The position numbers and the translations under genes were made by a program. Below, in pieces: positions 1 through 11,340 of a stretch of DNA of 64,000 nucleotides (the stretch's first letter is position 1; every line of letters begins with the position of its first letter). The stretch is from positions 15,102,990-15,166,989 of the forward strand of contig OY720102.1 in NCBI GenBank assembly GCA_963082875.1, written 5' to 3'. The notes under the pieces are model-generated. The model was not told the DNA's origin, ran no database searches, and saw only the letters and a list, made by a program, of their open reading frames with translations. The stretch comes from Corella eumyota (lineage: Eukaryota; Chordata; Ascidiacea; Phlebobranchia; Corellidae).

Positions 1-335
1 GCCTGAGATCCTGGGTTTGATTCCCACTGCTGGCATTTTGTAGCATTCGTGTAAGACCTGAGATCCTGGGTTTGATTCCCATTGCTGGAATTCTGTAGCA
101 TTCGTGTAAGGCCTAAGATCCTGGGGTTGATTCCTACTGCTGGCATTTTGTAGCATTTGTGCAAGGCCCGAGATTCTGGGTTTGATTCTCACTGCTGGCA
201 TTTTGTAACATTCGTGTAAGGCCTGAGATCCTGGGTTTAATTCCCACTGCTGGCATTTTGTAGCATTTGTGTAAGACCTGAGATTCTGGGTTTGATTCCC
301 ACTGCTGGCATTTTGTAGCATTCGTGTAAAGCCTT
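1..335 (+). repeat. 55-bp tandem satellite, head of unit 1
   Basis: About six direct repeats with a 55-bp period, each containing a form of CCTGGGTTTGATTCCCACTG followed by TGGCATTTTGTAGCATTCGTG. The unit matches the B-box region and following stem of the SINEs in this window, so the satellite appears to have grown from a SINE fragment. The array continues leftward out of the window. It marks the start of a duplication unit; sister arrays lie at 18188 and 48302. Confidence 0.9.
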
Positions 336-344
336 AAAGTTAGT

Positions 345-944
345 AAATAATTATAAACATGTAAACAACATGTTTATTATATTGACTTTAGTTCAAGGTC
401 TGCAAAATGTTGCAATTCAGTAAACACAAATTTACTGAGAATTTCGCAAACATTGCGTAAATATTTTGAAGAATATTTGTAATCACAGCTGATATTGACC
501 TTATAAAAACATCAAGTTTTATAAATAACTTCCTGTTATTCAGCCATCAATATTTGTCCTAGCTGATACCAACGAGTTTTATTTATCGATATTATAAATG
601 ATTAACCAAGTTCAACAACCTTATAACATATTCGCTTATAATATAAATAAATATTCGTCATCAGGTTTTGCGCCATATTTAGCTGACACCACCATGTTGA
701 AAATACTCAGTTTAATGTAAACTACCAAGTTGTTTGGTATGGGATAACTTACTGCTTTAAAATGTAATAAAATTAATTTGAAAATTTTGTTGTTTAAAAG
801 TTGGTTTGGTTTTTAAATTATTTACATTTTGTTGCTTTTAATTTTTGTTCGATGTCCTAGCAACAGGACAATTTTTTTAAATGTTTTTTTTTTGGTTTTT
901 AATTAATTTAAAAAAGAATAATTATTGTTAATTATTAAACATTT
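345..944. repeat. AT-rich unit-head repeat, first copy
   Basis: This ~600-bp non-coding block follows the 55-bp satellite in every unit. It recurs at 1310-1905, 18570-19180, 48575-49180 and 63720 to the window end. In unit 1 the block plus its SINE is tandemly duplicated with a 963-bp offset. I do not recognise its family and see no coding sequence in it. Confidence 0.8.
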
Positions 945-1162
945 GCCAGCGTGGTGTAGTGGTAAGAACACTTGCTGCACCACCATGATGTCGTGGGTTT
1001 GATCCCCACTGTTTTTATGCTGTAGCACCCTTGAGTAAGGCGCTATAAACGGTATAAACTCCTGCTGAGTCAGCACTTAATCAGCAGCATAATTACCGGG
1101 CAATTATAATCTCTATATTATTCCAAACTGCTAAATGCAACTCGAGACTGGGTAACTGTAGG
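945..1162 (+). repeat. tRNA-derived SINE, 3'-shortened
   Basis: The tRNA-like head has an A box (GGTGTAGTGGT) and a B-box-like GGTTTGATCC. The body runs through AGTCAGCACTTAATCAGCAG. The usual end (ACATCGAGGATAAA) is missing. Confidence 0.85.
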
Positions 1163-1309
1163 GCCTAAAAATTAGTAATTGGTTGTTAAATAATTATAAA
1201 CATGTAAAATAAATAGTTATAGATATTTAATTGCTTTAATTTTATGAAACTGTCGTTTATTTTAGTGGAAATTTGTTAGCAACATTACCTTAAGTTTTAC
1301 ACAATTTTA

Positions 1310-1905
1310 AACCAAAGTTTCAAGTGATTGACATGTTTATTATATTGACTTTAGTTCAAGGTCTGCAAAATGTTGCAATTCAGTAAACACAAATTTACTG
1401 AGAATTTCGAAAACATTGCGTAAATATTTTGCAGAATTTTTGTAATCACAGCTGATATTGACCTTATAAAAACATCAAGTGTTATAAAGAACTTCCTGTT
1501 ATTCAGCCATCAATATTTGTCCTAGCTGATACCAACGAGTTCTATTTATCGATATTATAAATGATTAACCAAGTTCAACAACCTTATAACATATTCGCTT
1601 ACAATTTAAATAAATATTCGTCATCAGGTTTTGCGTCATATTTAGCTGACACCACCATGTTGAAAATACTAAGTTTAATGTAAACTACCAAGTTGTTTGG
1701 TATGGGATAACTTACTGCTTTAAAATGTAATAAAATTAACTTAAAATTTCGTTGTTTAAAAGTTGGTTTGGTTTTTAAATTTTTTACATTTTGTTGCTTT
1801 TAATTTTTGTTCGATGTCCTAGCAACAGGACAATTTTTTTAAATGTTTTTTTTTGGTTTTTAATTAATTTAAAAAAGAATAATTATTTTTAATTATTAAA
1901 CATTT
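1310..1905. repeat. AT-rich unit-head repeat, second copy
   Basis: Near-identical repeat of 345-944, offset by 963 bp. Only unit 1 has this local tandem duplication; units 2 and 3 carry one copy each. No gene is seen in it. Confidence 0.8.
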
Positions 1906-2169
1906 GCCAGCGTGGTGTAGTGGTAAGAACACTTGCTGCACCACCATGATGTCGTGGGTGCAATCCCCACTGCTCTTATACTGTAGCGCCCTCGAGTAAA
2001 GTGCTATAAACGGTATAAACTCCTGCTGAGTCAGCACTTAATCAGCAGCATAACTACCGGGCAATTATAATATATATTATCCCAAACTGCTTAATGCAAC
2101 TCGAAACTGGGTAACTCTATGTTTAGTTCGCGCAATCGACCATCCACATCGAGGATAAAGATATATATT
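1906..2169 (+). repeat. tRNA-derived SINE
   Basis: Close to full length, from GCCAGCGTGGTGTAGTGG to ACATCGAGGATAAAG and an AT-rich tail. It is the counterpart of the SINE at 945-1162 in the adjacent local duplicate, and also of those at 19181 and 49181. Confidence 0.9.
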
Positions 2170-2307
2170 TAAAAAAAACTTGTGACTAATTCTCCTAAAT
2201 CTAAAAAGATTGCCTTTTTCTACCTGTTTTAAACCAGCATTTATAAACGAGTGTTCTTTTGCTGAAATAGCATTTTGATTGCTAGGCTGAAGTGGTTAAG
2301 ATAGTTG

Positions 2308-2462
2308 TAGAATAACTTTACGAAAAAATATCAGAATTTATATATATAGAATAACTTTACGAAAAAATATCAGAATTTATATATATAGAATAACTTTATA
2401 TATATAGAATAAATATATATAGAATAACTTTACGAAAAAATATCAGAATTTATAAACAAAAC
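2308..2462. repeat. 39-bp tandem repeat
   Basis: Repeats of TAGAATAACTTTACG plus an AT-rich remainder ending in TATATATA, about three copies including a shortened one. Units 2 and 3 have a single copy at the same place, so this expansion is specific to unit 1. Confidence 0.75.
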
Positions 2463-2535
2463 TTATTTTAAACAGTGGGGCAGGGTCGTACATTTTAATT
2501 TTATTTTAACGTAAGGTTTTTTTTTTTTTGTATAT

Positions 2536-2810
2536 ATCTTTATCCTCGATGTGGGAAGGTCGAATGCGCGACTTAAACATAGAGTAACATCAGTTACTCC
2601 GACCCAGTCTCGAGTTGCCTGTGGCAGTTTGGGATATATAGAGACTATAATTGCCCGGTAATTATGCTGCTGATTAAGTGCTGGCACAGCAGGAGTTCAT
2701 ACCGTTTATAGCGCCTTACTCAAGGGCGCTACAGCTTGAGATCAGTGGGGATTGATCCCACGACCTCATGGTAGTGTAGCAAGAGTTCTTATCACTACAC
2801 CACGCTGCCG
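2536..2810 (-). repeat. tRNA-derived SINE, minus strand
   Basis: Reads from TTTATCCTCGATGTGGGAAG to CACTACACCACGCTGCC, the reverse complement of the SINE consensus. It is absent from the corresponding stretch of units 2 and 3, so it inserted after duplication or was lost from them. Confidence 0.9.
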
Positions 2811-3235
2811 GCCGGTCAGGTTTTTGTCAGATTATATTTTATTTTTGAAGTGTAGATAACAGAGGTGGTTCATGGGCTATATAACTAGAAAGGAGGAATA
2901 ATTTTAAAAATCGAAGCACCGCGAGATGAGTCTGGCGCAAAATTTTTGATTAGTTGACTGCAGTTTATATCTTGAATAATGTAGGATCTAATAAACTCCT
3001 ACTATGACTTAAACAATTATTAAACCCCAATAGAGTACGCTGTAAAGATGGGCATCGATAAGAAGGTCACACTTAATTAAAACAAAAATGCGACACAAAC
3101 TATATGATACGAAACAGAAACTACAAAGTATATAATTAACAAATTAAGTATGGAAGCGAAAGTCTAATTATATGTAAAACCTTACTTCGACCTTACTTAT
3201 TTATGAGTTTTTACGTCCAGCGAACTGACCAAAAA
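2811..3235. other. Non-coding spacer shared by the units
   Basis: The stretch with TTGTCAGATTATATTTTATT and TGGGCTATATAACTAG recurs in units 2 (about 19660-20075) and 3 (about 49680-50088) with few changes. I see no open frame, RNA gene or repeat signature in it. Confidence 0.6.
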
Positions 3236-3524
3236 GGTAACCAGACACTTTAGCCCGAAGATTTTTTTTAAAACAGCGGGGATTTCGCATTTTAATTACC
3301 GCGAAAAATTATATTTTCGCGTAGTTATATACATTTTTTAGACAGTATTTAAAATAAAATAAACAGTAAATTAATATTTTTTTTAAAGAATAATGTGCAA
3401 GAACATTTTAATTTTACAAACTAAAAAACTGTATATAAGTACGCAAAAATAAAATTTTCTGCGGTATTTAAAATGCGAACTCCCCGCTGTTTTAAAAAAA
3501 AAATCTTCGGGCCGAAGTGTCTTG
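3236..3524. mobile_element. Short palindromic MITE (CAGACACTTCGGCC family)
   Basis: Starts GGTAACCAGACACTTTAGCC and ends in the inverse complement (GGGCCGAAGTGTCT). The arms of roughly 70 bp include AACAGCGGGGATTTCGCATT and its inverted partner AATGCGAACTCCCCGCTGTT. No transposase is present. The longer copies in units 2 and 3 occupy the same place, so this is probably an internally deleted form. Confidence 0.8.
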
Positions 3525-4020
3525 CCCGAGGTGTCCGGGGTCCGAAGTGACTGATATTCGACCGAAAAGCTATATTGCCAGTTATTTAAAGCAAAATAAA
3601 AATAGGAGAAAGCGCAAACAATAAAGAAAATAAAAAACATATTTGATGAACTAAACAACATATGCGTCATAAATTACAATGGAGAGTGAAAAATCTCCCG
3701 CAGCTGGGGAAATAACATACCGGCCCCAAATGACAAAATGTACTAACACGAGGGCATTTAACAACAAAAATGTATATTATACGATAACAAAATACAAGAA
3801 ATAAACACAATAACTATACACTCGAAACTACAACAAACACACAAAGTATTCAGTCAACATAACAATAAAACTAACGTTAGTTCTATAAGGTAGCAAGCCC
3901 AGTTCATACAATACAAGGCACACCATATCACAAAAATACATTCTACGAAATTAATATGAATGTGTAAAGAAGAAAACTGTGAGGCAGGCGTAAATACAAA
4001 AAACATAGAAAATACAGAAT
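3525..4020. other. Unit 1-specific non-coding stretch
   Basis: This stretch contains TTGCCCGAGGTGTCCGGGGT next to the MITE end, then AT-rich sequence. Units 2 and 3 have different sequence here (MITE remainder and 31-bp repeats). No gene or RNA is seen in it. Confidence 0.5.
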
Positions 4021-5660
4021 TTATGCGACCCCTTCTAGAAGGCAAATTTTGTCTCGGGTTAAGGTAGCATATGCAGTGCGCACCTGGACACGGCGCACCA
4101 TTCCGTTCTTGTCTAACTTCTTGATGATCCCTTTCCGTCAGAGTCCTCTCTTCGAGTTCTCATTAACGGACCACGTCGCCAACCGTGAAATTCCTCATCG
4201 GCTGAATCCACTTTTGTCCCAATTGTAACAAAGTCAAATACTCCTTTGTCAATCTCCCCCAAAATTGATCAACAAGAAGTAGCCCCTCCAAGATCGTCTG
4301 TAACTATCTTCCTTGATAAACGTGTCTGGAGGCAGGTCGTTGTCCATTGTTCAGCAACATACTTGGCGTCAATGCCAATTCATCCTTGCAGTCGTCGCTG
4401 AGTGGCACCAGAGGTCTGCTGTTTAAAATTCGTTCCACCTCAGCCATCAATGGCGGACAAGACATAGATTGTTCTCGAATGCCCATGCCTGTTATGATAC
4501 TTTGTTACAATGAGCTCGGTTACAACCTGGTTAGATGGAAGAATCATCGGATGTTTGTTGATTAGAGGGACGGTTGAATTACGTAGCCTGCCACCAACGT
4601 ACATATTGCCTTTGACTAAAACCGGGCTTCAGTCCTTTCAGCGATAAAACTAAATACAACCATAATCAATATTAAGGTTTAAAACATCTGGGTATACTAA
4701 TGTTCTCTCAATCAACAAGAGTGTTAAGCCAATTATTCCAAGTGTTAATATATTGTTCTGGAACTAGATCGTAAAAGCATTTCCACGAGGCTGCTAGTAA
4801 AGTCCCTGTAATAAAACGTCATTTAAAGAAACAACGCAGTGTTTTGCAGCACAATCAAACACCATATTGAACTTAGGGCCTGTACAGTGGTGTGGTATAT
4901 ACCACGTTATATCGTTTACACAATTCCTATTAGCCAATACAGTCACATGTCCTTATTTTACATATTCATTGATTTCTTCCCTATATTGTCTAAAAGTTTA
5001 AAACTTCTTCTTCAAAGATTGTTGCCTTTGAAGTGTCATTTTTCTATTCTTTAAAAGTTTAATATATTTCTTTTTCCAGAGTTATCCAATTTCATAGTGT
5101 CAGCCATTTTCTTGGGTTAAGGTCTGAGCCAAACAACGTCCAACCCAACACCGTATGCGGGCCGAAATGCTGGCACTTTTTGCCGTAACGCCATTCAGAA
5201 ACCCTGAATGCATCGTGAACATTGTTTCCCAGAAGTAGCTCCACTGATTTTGTTTTAAGTTCAGGAAACTTTAGGTCACGCAGATGCGGATACATGTTTG
5301 CCACTTTCTTGGTTGTAATGCTGTCACCTATATTGACAATATGATCAAGTACCAAAAGCTTGTCGACAATAAACGATTCGGTTTGACCTCCTATACATAC
5401 AGTGAGTCAACTCGGCTCACATGACTAGTTACTTAATTTGCTGTATAAAGTTCGGTGTGTTCTTTTGTCTCCTTCTAATTTCTTTGCAAGGGTTGCAGTA
5501 CAAATACTTGTATCTGAACCGTCATCCAGAAAAGCGTTCACAAAATTACTTTGATTGTTGCCCCACACTTTAACTGGCACAATCTTGAAACGTTTCACAT
5601 TTTTAACGCTGTTATGGGAAACCTCGTTGCATGCCACAATAGCTGACTCGCTTTCCAGCT
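4021..5660 (-). mobile_element. BEL/Pao-type LTR retroelement fossil, unit 1
   Basis: Minus-strand fragments resemble BEL/Pao polyprotein. A protease-like piece with the motif FLDDGSDTSIC lies upstream, a piece with VLGWTLFGSD follows, and an integrase-side piece (VERILNSRPLVPLS) comes last. The element is clearly broken, with several breaks and missing parts, and is an old non-functional copy. It was present before the units duplicated, since the same remains lie at 21040-22930 and in part at 51095-51400. No LTR could be assigned with confidence. Confidence 0.8.
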
Positions 5661-6213
5661 CCGATAGCGGGCTTAGTCGTTAGATTATGACATCACAATT
5701 AAATTACCGTTCAAAAGATATTTGAATGCGTTACTAGATAAAATTGTTTAGGTTTACAAATATTAAGGTTGTTTGGTTATTAAGTTAATTAAGAATTGTC
5801 ATAAGTAGATATCGTAAAGCTTCTGACTGTATGTCTATATATACGAGAAAAATGAGGCGCATTTACATTTCCATTCAAACAGTCAGACCTAACACTCAAA
5901 CAGTTTCAGTTACTGTCGCTTCAAATCTTAATAGATAACAATTCGAATAACTATTTTAATGCAGCGTTCCTATCATTGTTACGTCATAGTTTTGTCATAT
6001 CTCGTTTAAATTTTTTTTTAAATTACAGCCGATTTAAAAATTAATCAAGAAATAATTTTTGGTGCGTTTTGGTACCTGCGTGTTTTGATATAAAAATGTC
6101 GGAACAGACGGAAAGTTATTTTCAATTATTTGTGATAAATATTAATAATAAAATTATAACCAGCTTGTTAAATGAGTTTAGATTAAAACAATTGTAACTT
6201 GAAACTTGCTGAA
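5661..6213 (+). promoter_or_regulatory. Upstream region of the unit 1 collagen-F5/8C copy
   Basis: A TATATATA box lies at 5836-5843, about 30 bp before a pyrimidine-rich candidate start region (TTACATTTCCATTCAAACAG). The remaining ~350 bp to the ATG would be 5' leader. Unit 3 keeps this arrangement (TATA at 51639-51645); unit 2 lacks the block. Promoter use is inferred, not shown. Confidence 0.45.
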
Positions 6214-6792
6214 ATGAGTTTGAAAATTTTTATGTTTTTGTGCTTCTGGTTATGCTTAGCTGCATCCCAAAACAACCAAGTTTGTTTTAGTGCATGTCCC
6301 ACTGCATCTGCTCATGAACCTTCTGAAACTAAACAAGGTAGACCAGGAAAGCTTGGCCCAGCTGGGGAGAAAGGTGAAAAAGGTTCAAGGGGTGAAATTG
6401 GGGCAATTGGGGGTCCTGGCGTTAGAGGTGAACAAGGTTTGATGGGTGAAATGGGCCCCATAGGTCCCAAGGGGTCAGTTGGGGCTACTGGCGAGTGTTC
6501 TTGCGATGGGGAGGTCGTGTCGGAGTTGGAAAAAATTCTCCCCCAAATAAAAGGTATTTTGGTTACTTTACATTTGTTAAATAATGATAATATCATCGGC
6601 TTACTGGTAGAACCTCAAAACTTAAATAAAAACAATTTTAAGACAATTAAATAACTTTTTAAACCTTGCAAGTATATTTTGTATGGTTTATTAACATTGT
6701 TCCTTATATAAACAAGTATACTTAATACAGTGGCATTTTTAAAGTGCTAAAACTTATCTGCAAAATTAATTTCATCATAGATATTTAGTTAT

Positions 6793-8530
6793 TGTAGGGA
6801 ATTGGGTTAGGAAGGTGGCAGAAGGGTCCAGCAATGTATTAAAATACTTAAATATATTCCTAGGTAAAACCTTATTCAAATAGAATTCTGGTTAACATAC
6901 TTTATTGATAACAATATATATACAAAAATAGGGGCGATAATATTACAATATTACATTATGTTAAATCATTTCTAAACTAACATCCTTATCATATAAAATA
7001 CACTAACTTCTTTCTCCACAATCACAATTATCAAAAATACAACACACTCACAACTTCTCCTTCCACGTAAAGCGACACATTAATCAAATGGTACATAATA
7101 GACACAAACTAAATTATTCTGCAATGCGAAAATAAATAATATACTGGGTTAAATAATACAAAACTACATTACATGGCTGTACGTTTTACTGTAATTTAAA
7201 ATGGATGGTAATTCTATATCAAATTAATTAATATTCACAAGATTCAGGAAAAAATATATTCAGCAAAAATCTAACGCATACATAAAAAGAACTATGTCAC
7301 TATTGATAATGTTTTTTAAAGGTTTTTACTATATAGTAAAAACTAAACAACAACAGGAAATGTTATCGAGATATAACCTAAATCCAAAATTGGGGCGTTG
7401 ATATGTACATAGATAGCGTCTATAAAATGTTTGACTATTTCAATATAATGACGAAATATATTTGGTTATTCTAATTACCTTATGGGTAATTAGATCTGTC
7501 CTTGAATAAAAAGGTATTTCTTAGTTTTCATACTCTTTTCTATAACCAATACATATAAATATTGTTTCTCTGTAATTCTCTTATTGTTAATAAATTTGTA
7601 CGGCTTTTAACCGCATAGGATGGCAGCGAGTTTGCACAGTTATTTGGGTTCACAGAACAAAAGTTATTATTTTGCCTGAGAAGGGGTTCTTACGTATTCT
7701 TTTTTGGGGGACGCGGAATTTTTTATTTTTTAGGATTCCGCCTCTTCTTATTTCACTTTTCTACATTCTCCCGTTCCTTTATTTTTTGTTCCTTTAGTTT
7801 CCGGTTCCTCCATTTTCCGGTTCCTTCATTTTCCGGTTTCTTCATTTTCCGTTTCTTCATTCTCCGGTTCCTTTATTTTCCGGTTCCTTAATTTTCTGTT
7901 TTTTCATTTTCCGGTCCCTTCATTTTCCGTTCCTTTATTTTCCGGTTCTTTCATTTTCCGGTTTCTTCATTTTCCGTTCCTTCATTCTCCGGTTCTTTCA
8001 TTTTCCGGTTCTTTTATTTTCCTGTTCCTTCATTTTCCGTTCTTTCATTCTACGGTCCTTTCATTTTCCGTTCTTTTATTTTCCGGTTCCTTCATTTTCC
8101 GTTCTTTCATTCTACGGTCCTTTCATTTTCCGTTCCTTTATTCTCCGGTTCCTTCATTTTCCGGTTCCTTCATTTTTCCTTTCTTCATTTTCTGGTCCCT
8201 TCATTTTCCGTTTTTTCATTCTTCGGTCCCTTCCTTTTCCGGTTCCTTCATTCTCCGGTTCCTTCATTTTCCGTTCCTTCATTTTCCAGTTCCTTCATTT
8301 TCAGTCGACCCCTTTTTTGTACTTCATAATGTGTTGTTTCTGGTTGATAGTGTTGATAAAGTTTGTAAATATTTTTGTTTTTGATACCCCCAGTTTCACG
8401 GCGAAAATTACATCACGGCTGTCAATGCAGGTGATTTTTGCCGTTCTTTGCGAACCAGCACCACAGCTGTTTTGAGGCTAGGAAAGCATTTGCAGCGTAA
8501 CTGATTGCGATGCTAAGTGCTTTTCCTACA
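6793..8530. mobile_element. 1.74-kb insertion bounded by TGTAGGG...CCTACA, in intron 1
   Basis: The ends are TGTAGGGAA and TTTTCCTACA, flanked by a 4-bp direct repeat TTAT (6789-6792 and 8531-8534). Unit 2 shows the site without the insertion, while unit 3 has a second copy at 52610-54347. TG...CA ends with a 4-bp duplication fit either a long solo LTR or a short-TIR DNA element. It encodes nothing recognisable and contains the minisatellite at 7780-8310. If it is an LTR, it is a fossil with no internal genes. Confidence 0.7.
7780..8310. repeat. Minisatellite of CATTTTCCGGTTCCTT type
   Basis: About 30 imperfect copies of a ~15-bp unit (variants of TTCATTTTCCGGTTCC) inside the 1.74-kb insertion. 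The same minisatellite lies in unit 3 at 53600-54122, and in reverse complement at 32335-32745 inside the large recombinase-bearing insertion. Frames through it are open only because of the repeat. Confidence 0.85.
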
Positions 8531-9289
8531 TTATTATATTAACACCCGATATTTAGTTATTATGTCAGTTTTAATTTAACAACATTGGTATGTTAACAAA
8601 ACTTTAACCACTCGATCTTTTTACTTAAAATACAAGGTTATTTAAAGTTCAAAAATCAAATGATAAGTTAATAAAAAGATATTTTTAATTACAAATAAAA
8701 TCATTTTTTAAATTCCGCTAAATTTATATTTGTTGTCAAATTTTGAGTTACGAGGTTCTAACAGTAAGCAGACAATATAAAAATTTATAAACATTTTGTA
8801 ATATTTAATTTTACAATTTAAATATTTAAGAGTTAAGCTAAATCATGCCAACTTATAAGATTAATTCTTAATAAACATAAATATTTATAGCTAGTGTTTG
8901 TGCGCTTGGGTTAAAAGATGGAAGAATACCGGATAGTGACATCACAGCTAGTTCTTATGCCAGCAGCAGCCACTCACCACATAAAGCAAGGTTGGATGCT
9001 CATACCTGGGGTTGGTATCCTAAACAAAGTGAGTTGTTGGAATTATTTTCTATCTTATTATAAAGTTTCACAACTTTTGTAATTAGTGGAAAATAAACAT
9101 TAACATTGTTTTAATTAATAGGGAGGGTTGGGGAATGGATCCAAATTAACCTCAAGACATCAACTCGAGTGACATGAGTTGTGACACAAGGAACAATATC
9201 CTTACCAATATTGGGTCACCAGCTTTAAGATATCTTATGGGTCCAGTACATCAGATATGCAGTTCATCCAAAATAATGGAAATGATCTG

Positions 9290-10546
9290 GTAAGCTTAAA
9301 TTTAAAACGAAAATTTATTTTGTTTAACTTATTAAAGTTTAGAAACAGTTTTTAATTAATTGGTGTTAATTAATTTAAAAAAACTTATTTTATTAAAAAT
9401 GTTTTAATTGAAATCACCAAAACTTGTTTTTAAAAGTTGTGTGTTGTTTACAAGCTAGATGATAATAACCAAGCAAACCATTGTTTAAACAATCCCTATT
9501 CTAATTGTTTTGTGATGTCATAGCTTGTTACAAAACTTAATTATGCGTCGTGTAACAATAAAGGGTCTGCGACAGTTTTAAATTTTTTAATAATCTAAAG
9601 TTTTGTAATTTTAAAAATTGACATTGAAAAAATCCTGCGAACCGGTGTGAAAATAATTATGTGGGCTTTTCTTATGTTTGTACTCGGTCTTCAGTCGTTG
9701 TTTGACTGGAAAAACGTTTTTTTATTAAAACATGTCCAATATAGCAATATTGATGTTTTTTTAAATTCTACAGGTTCTAAGGCTAAACTGGATTACAATT
9801 TTTTACCGATTTTGTATTTCAGTTTTATTATTTTCCAGTGCTGAATTTCTCTTACATTTTTAGCCCCAAATGGGGTTTACTACTTGTTGAAAGACGTTTT
9901 TATGTTTTTCCAAGTAGTGAATAAGTTATCAGTTTATAATTTAACGCAAGTTATAATCTACTGTTTTCTTAAGGCCGAACGTAGCTACTTTGGTCCCAGC
10001 GTACGAAGTAGTTTGGAAAGTAGTTTATAGTACTTAACTTACTTAAAAACAGCATTCTTTTTGGCCTTAGTGTTAATTAAAAACAGTTTTTTAAAGTGCA
10101 GGCTACATTTGATTTTGTGGTTGTGATTTATGTCCATAAAACTGTTTTTTTTTACAAGACATGGAACGTGTTTATATCACGTTGCTATGGACGCTGTTCT
10201 AGCTCCCTAAAAACAGTGTCAACACGAATGCTTAAGGTTAAATTTATGCACAACTAAAATATAAAGTCGATAACTTAAATTTAAACATCGTCGTAACATT
10301 TTTTTATTTAAAATAGCAAAAATCTGTAACTTTTGGGCAGGAAATAAGCCATTTAGATTGTAATCAGGGGCTGGCAAACACGTCACAATGCCCTTTATAG
10401 ACATTTTAATTTTGCATGTTGCAGTCCCTTTAAGTTAAATGTGAAGCGATGAACAACGCGCGATTATTAAAGTTATAAAATTTAAATAATTAATATCTTA
10501 AACCTGAATATTATTACGTTGAATATTATATTAAATCTTTTTAAAG
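9290..10546 (+). other. Intron 3 of the unit 1 collagen-F5/8C copy
   Basis: This 1.26-kb AT-rich intron is nearly the same in units 2 (24768-25953) and 3 (55106-56354). It includes a well-kept stretch near 9645-9840 and CTTTGGTCC near 9990. The frame at 9647-9844 is not kept open in the other units, so I call no gene. Confidence 0.65.
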
Positions 10547-10959
10547 GTCTTTGTTGGTAATGAAGATTATAATGGTCACAAGTTCAACAACTTTCCTCAA
10601 CCTATAAGTGCTCGCTATGTTCGATTGTATCCACAAACCTGGGATGATTATCCCATTCTTCACATGGAGATTTTATCTTGCTAGTAATCACATATTTCTT
10701 TCGGTTAATTATTTTAATTCCTAGTTGTTAATTAAAATTCTTTTGTTATGTCATATATTAAAACTTGTAAACTATTTAATTTTATAATTTTAAACAAATA
10801 ATCCGTGTTATTATATTTAAATCTTACAAAATTCTGTAAATGTACTAAAATGTTAAGGCTGTAATAGTTGGGTTTATTATATGTGTAAATAAACATAATG
10901 TAACAAAGTCTATAGTAGTAATATTTAAATTTCCTATTTTCAAGTGAACAGTTACTGCA

Positions 10960-11330
10960 ATGTCAAATCGTAGGTCTAATATTTGGTAAAGACTGTAATC
11001 AAAGATAGTGAAAGTAAAGCAATGTGTAATAAATGCAAATTAGTTATTTCAAGTGGCTGTCCAGGCAACAAAAGAAGTTTTAATACTAAAAATTTGCAGC
11101 CATTTTCATTGACGAAAGGTTTTAAATGACAAAGGTTTTAGAAACCTTATGAAAGTTCTAGAGGCCAGGTTTAAAATACCATCCCGCACAATACTACCTG
11201 CTCCTAAAACAGAGGTGTGGAAATGATTGGAAGACGAGATCGAACAAAAAGTTGGTGCTGTTACGATTACTACTGATTTGCGGACCAGCAAGCAAACAAT
11301 TAGCTACATCGGTGAAAAAAAAAATCTCAT
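10960..11330 (+). pseudogene. BED-finger hAT transposase relic, unit 1
   Basis: Translation in shifting frames gives a BED-finger-like segment (KAMCNKCKLVISSG) and the conserved hAT stretch resembling EARFKIPSRTILPA and LTTDLWTS (here ITTDLRTS). It has in-frame stops and is only the N-terminal part of a transposase. It lies directly downstream of the collagen-F5/8C gene in all units. It reads 'KVGAVTITTD' at its end here, whereas units 2 and 3 end differently. Confidence 0.7.
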
Positions 11331-11340
11331 GCTTTAAATA

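Larger units (their letters stand above)
6214..10684 (+). pseudogene. Collagen-stalk / F5/8C (discoidin) secreted protein, broken unit 1 copy
   Basis: Four exons are visible: 6214-6553, 8891-9028, 9122-9289 and 10547-10684, all with GT/AG borders. Exon 1 encodes a signal peptide (SLKIFMFLCFWLCLAAS), a short Cys segment (CFSACPT), 18 Gly-X-Y triplets, a Cys-Ser-Cys and a short neck. Exons 2-4 encode one F5/8C domain (KDGRIPDSDITASS, GEWIQ, then ARYVRLYPQTW and a final Cys). In exon 3 an ACAGGA has become ACATGA, giving a stop at codon 178, and the exon is 5 bp shorter than in unit 2, which shifts the frame. The copy therefore cannot make the full lectin domain, though a stalk plus half-domain product is conceivable. 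I start at the ATG at 6214; an upstream in-frame TTG is unlikely to be used in an animal gene. A polyadenylation signal lies at 10888-10893. Intron 1 carries a 1.74-kb insertion. Confidence 0.85.

Noticed and set aside
1-335. CRISPR array
   Set aside because: The repeats are directly adjacent without unique spacers, and the genome is eukaryotic.
6312-6596. Minus-strand Pro-rich frame opposite the lectin stalk (also 23229-23567 and 51976-52413)
   Set aside because: This is the antisense shadow of Gly-X-Y codons in exon 1.
9647-9844. 65-aa frame in intron 3 of the unit 1 lectin
   Set aside because: The sequence is similar in units 2 and 3 but the frame is interrupted there; it lies inside an intron.
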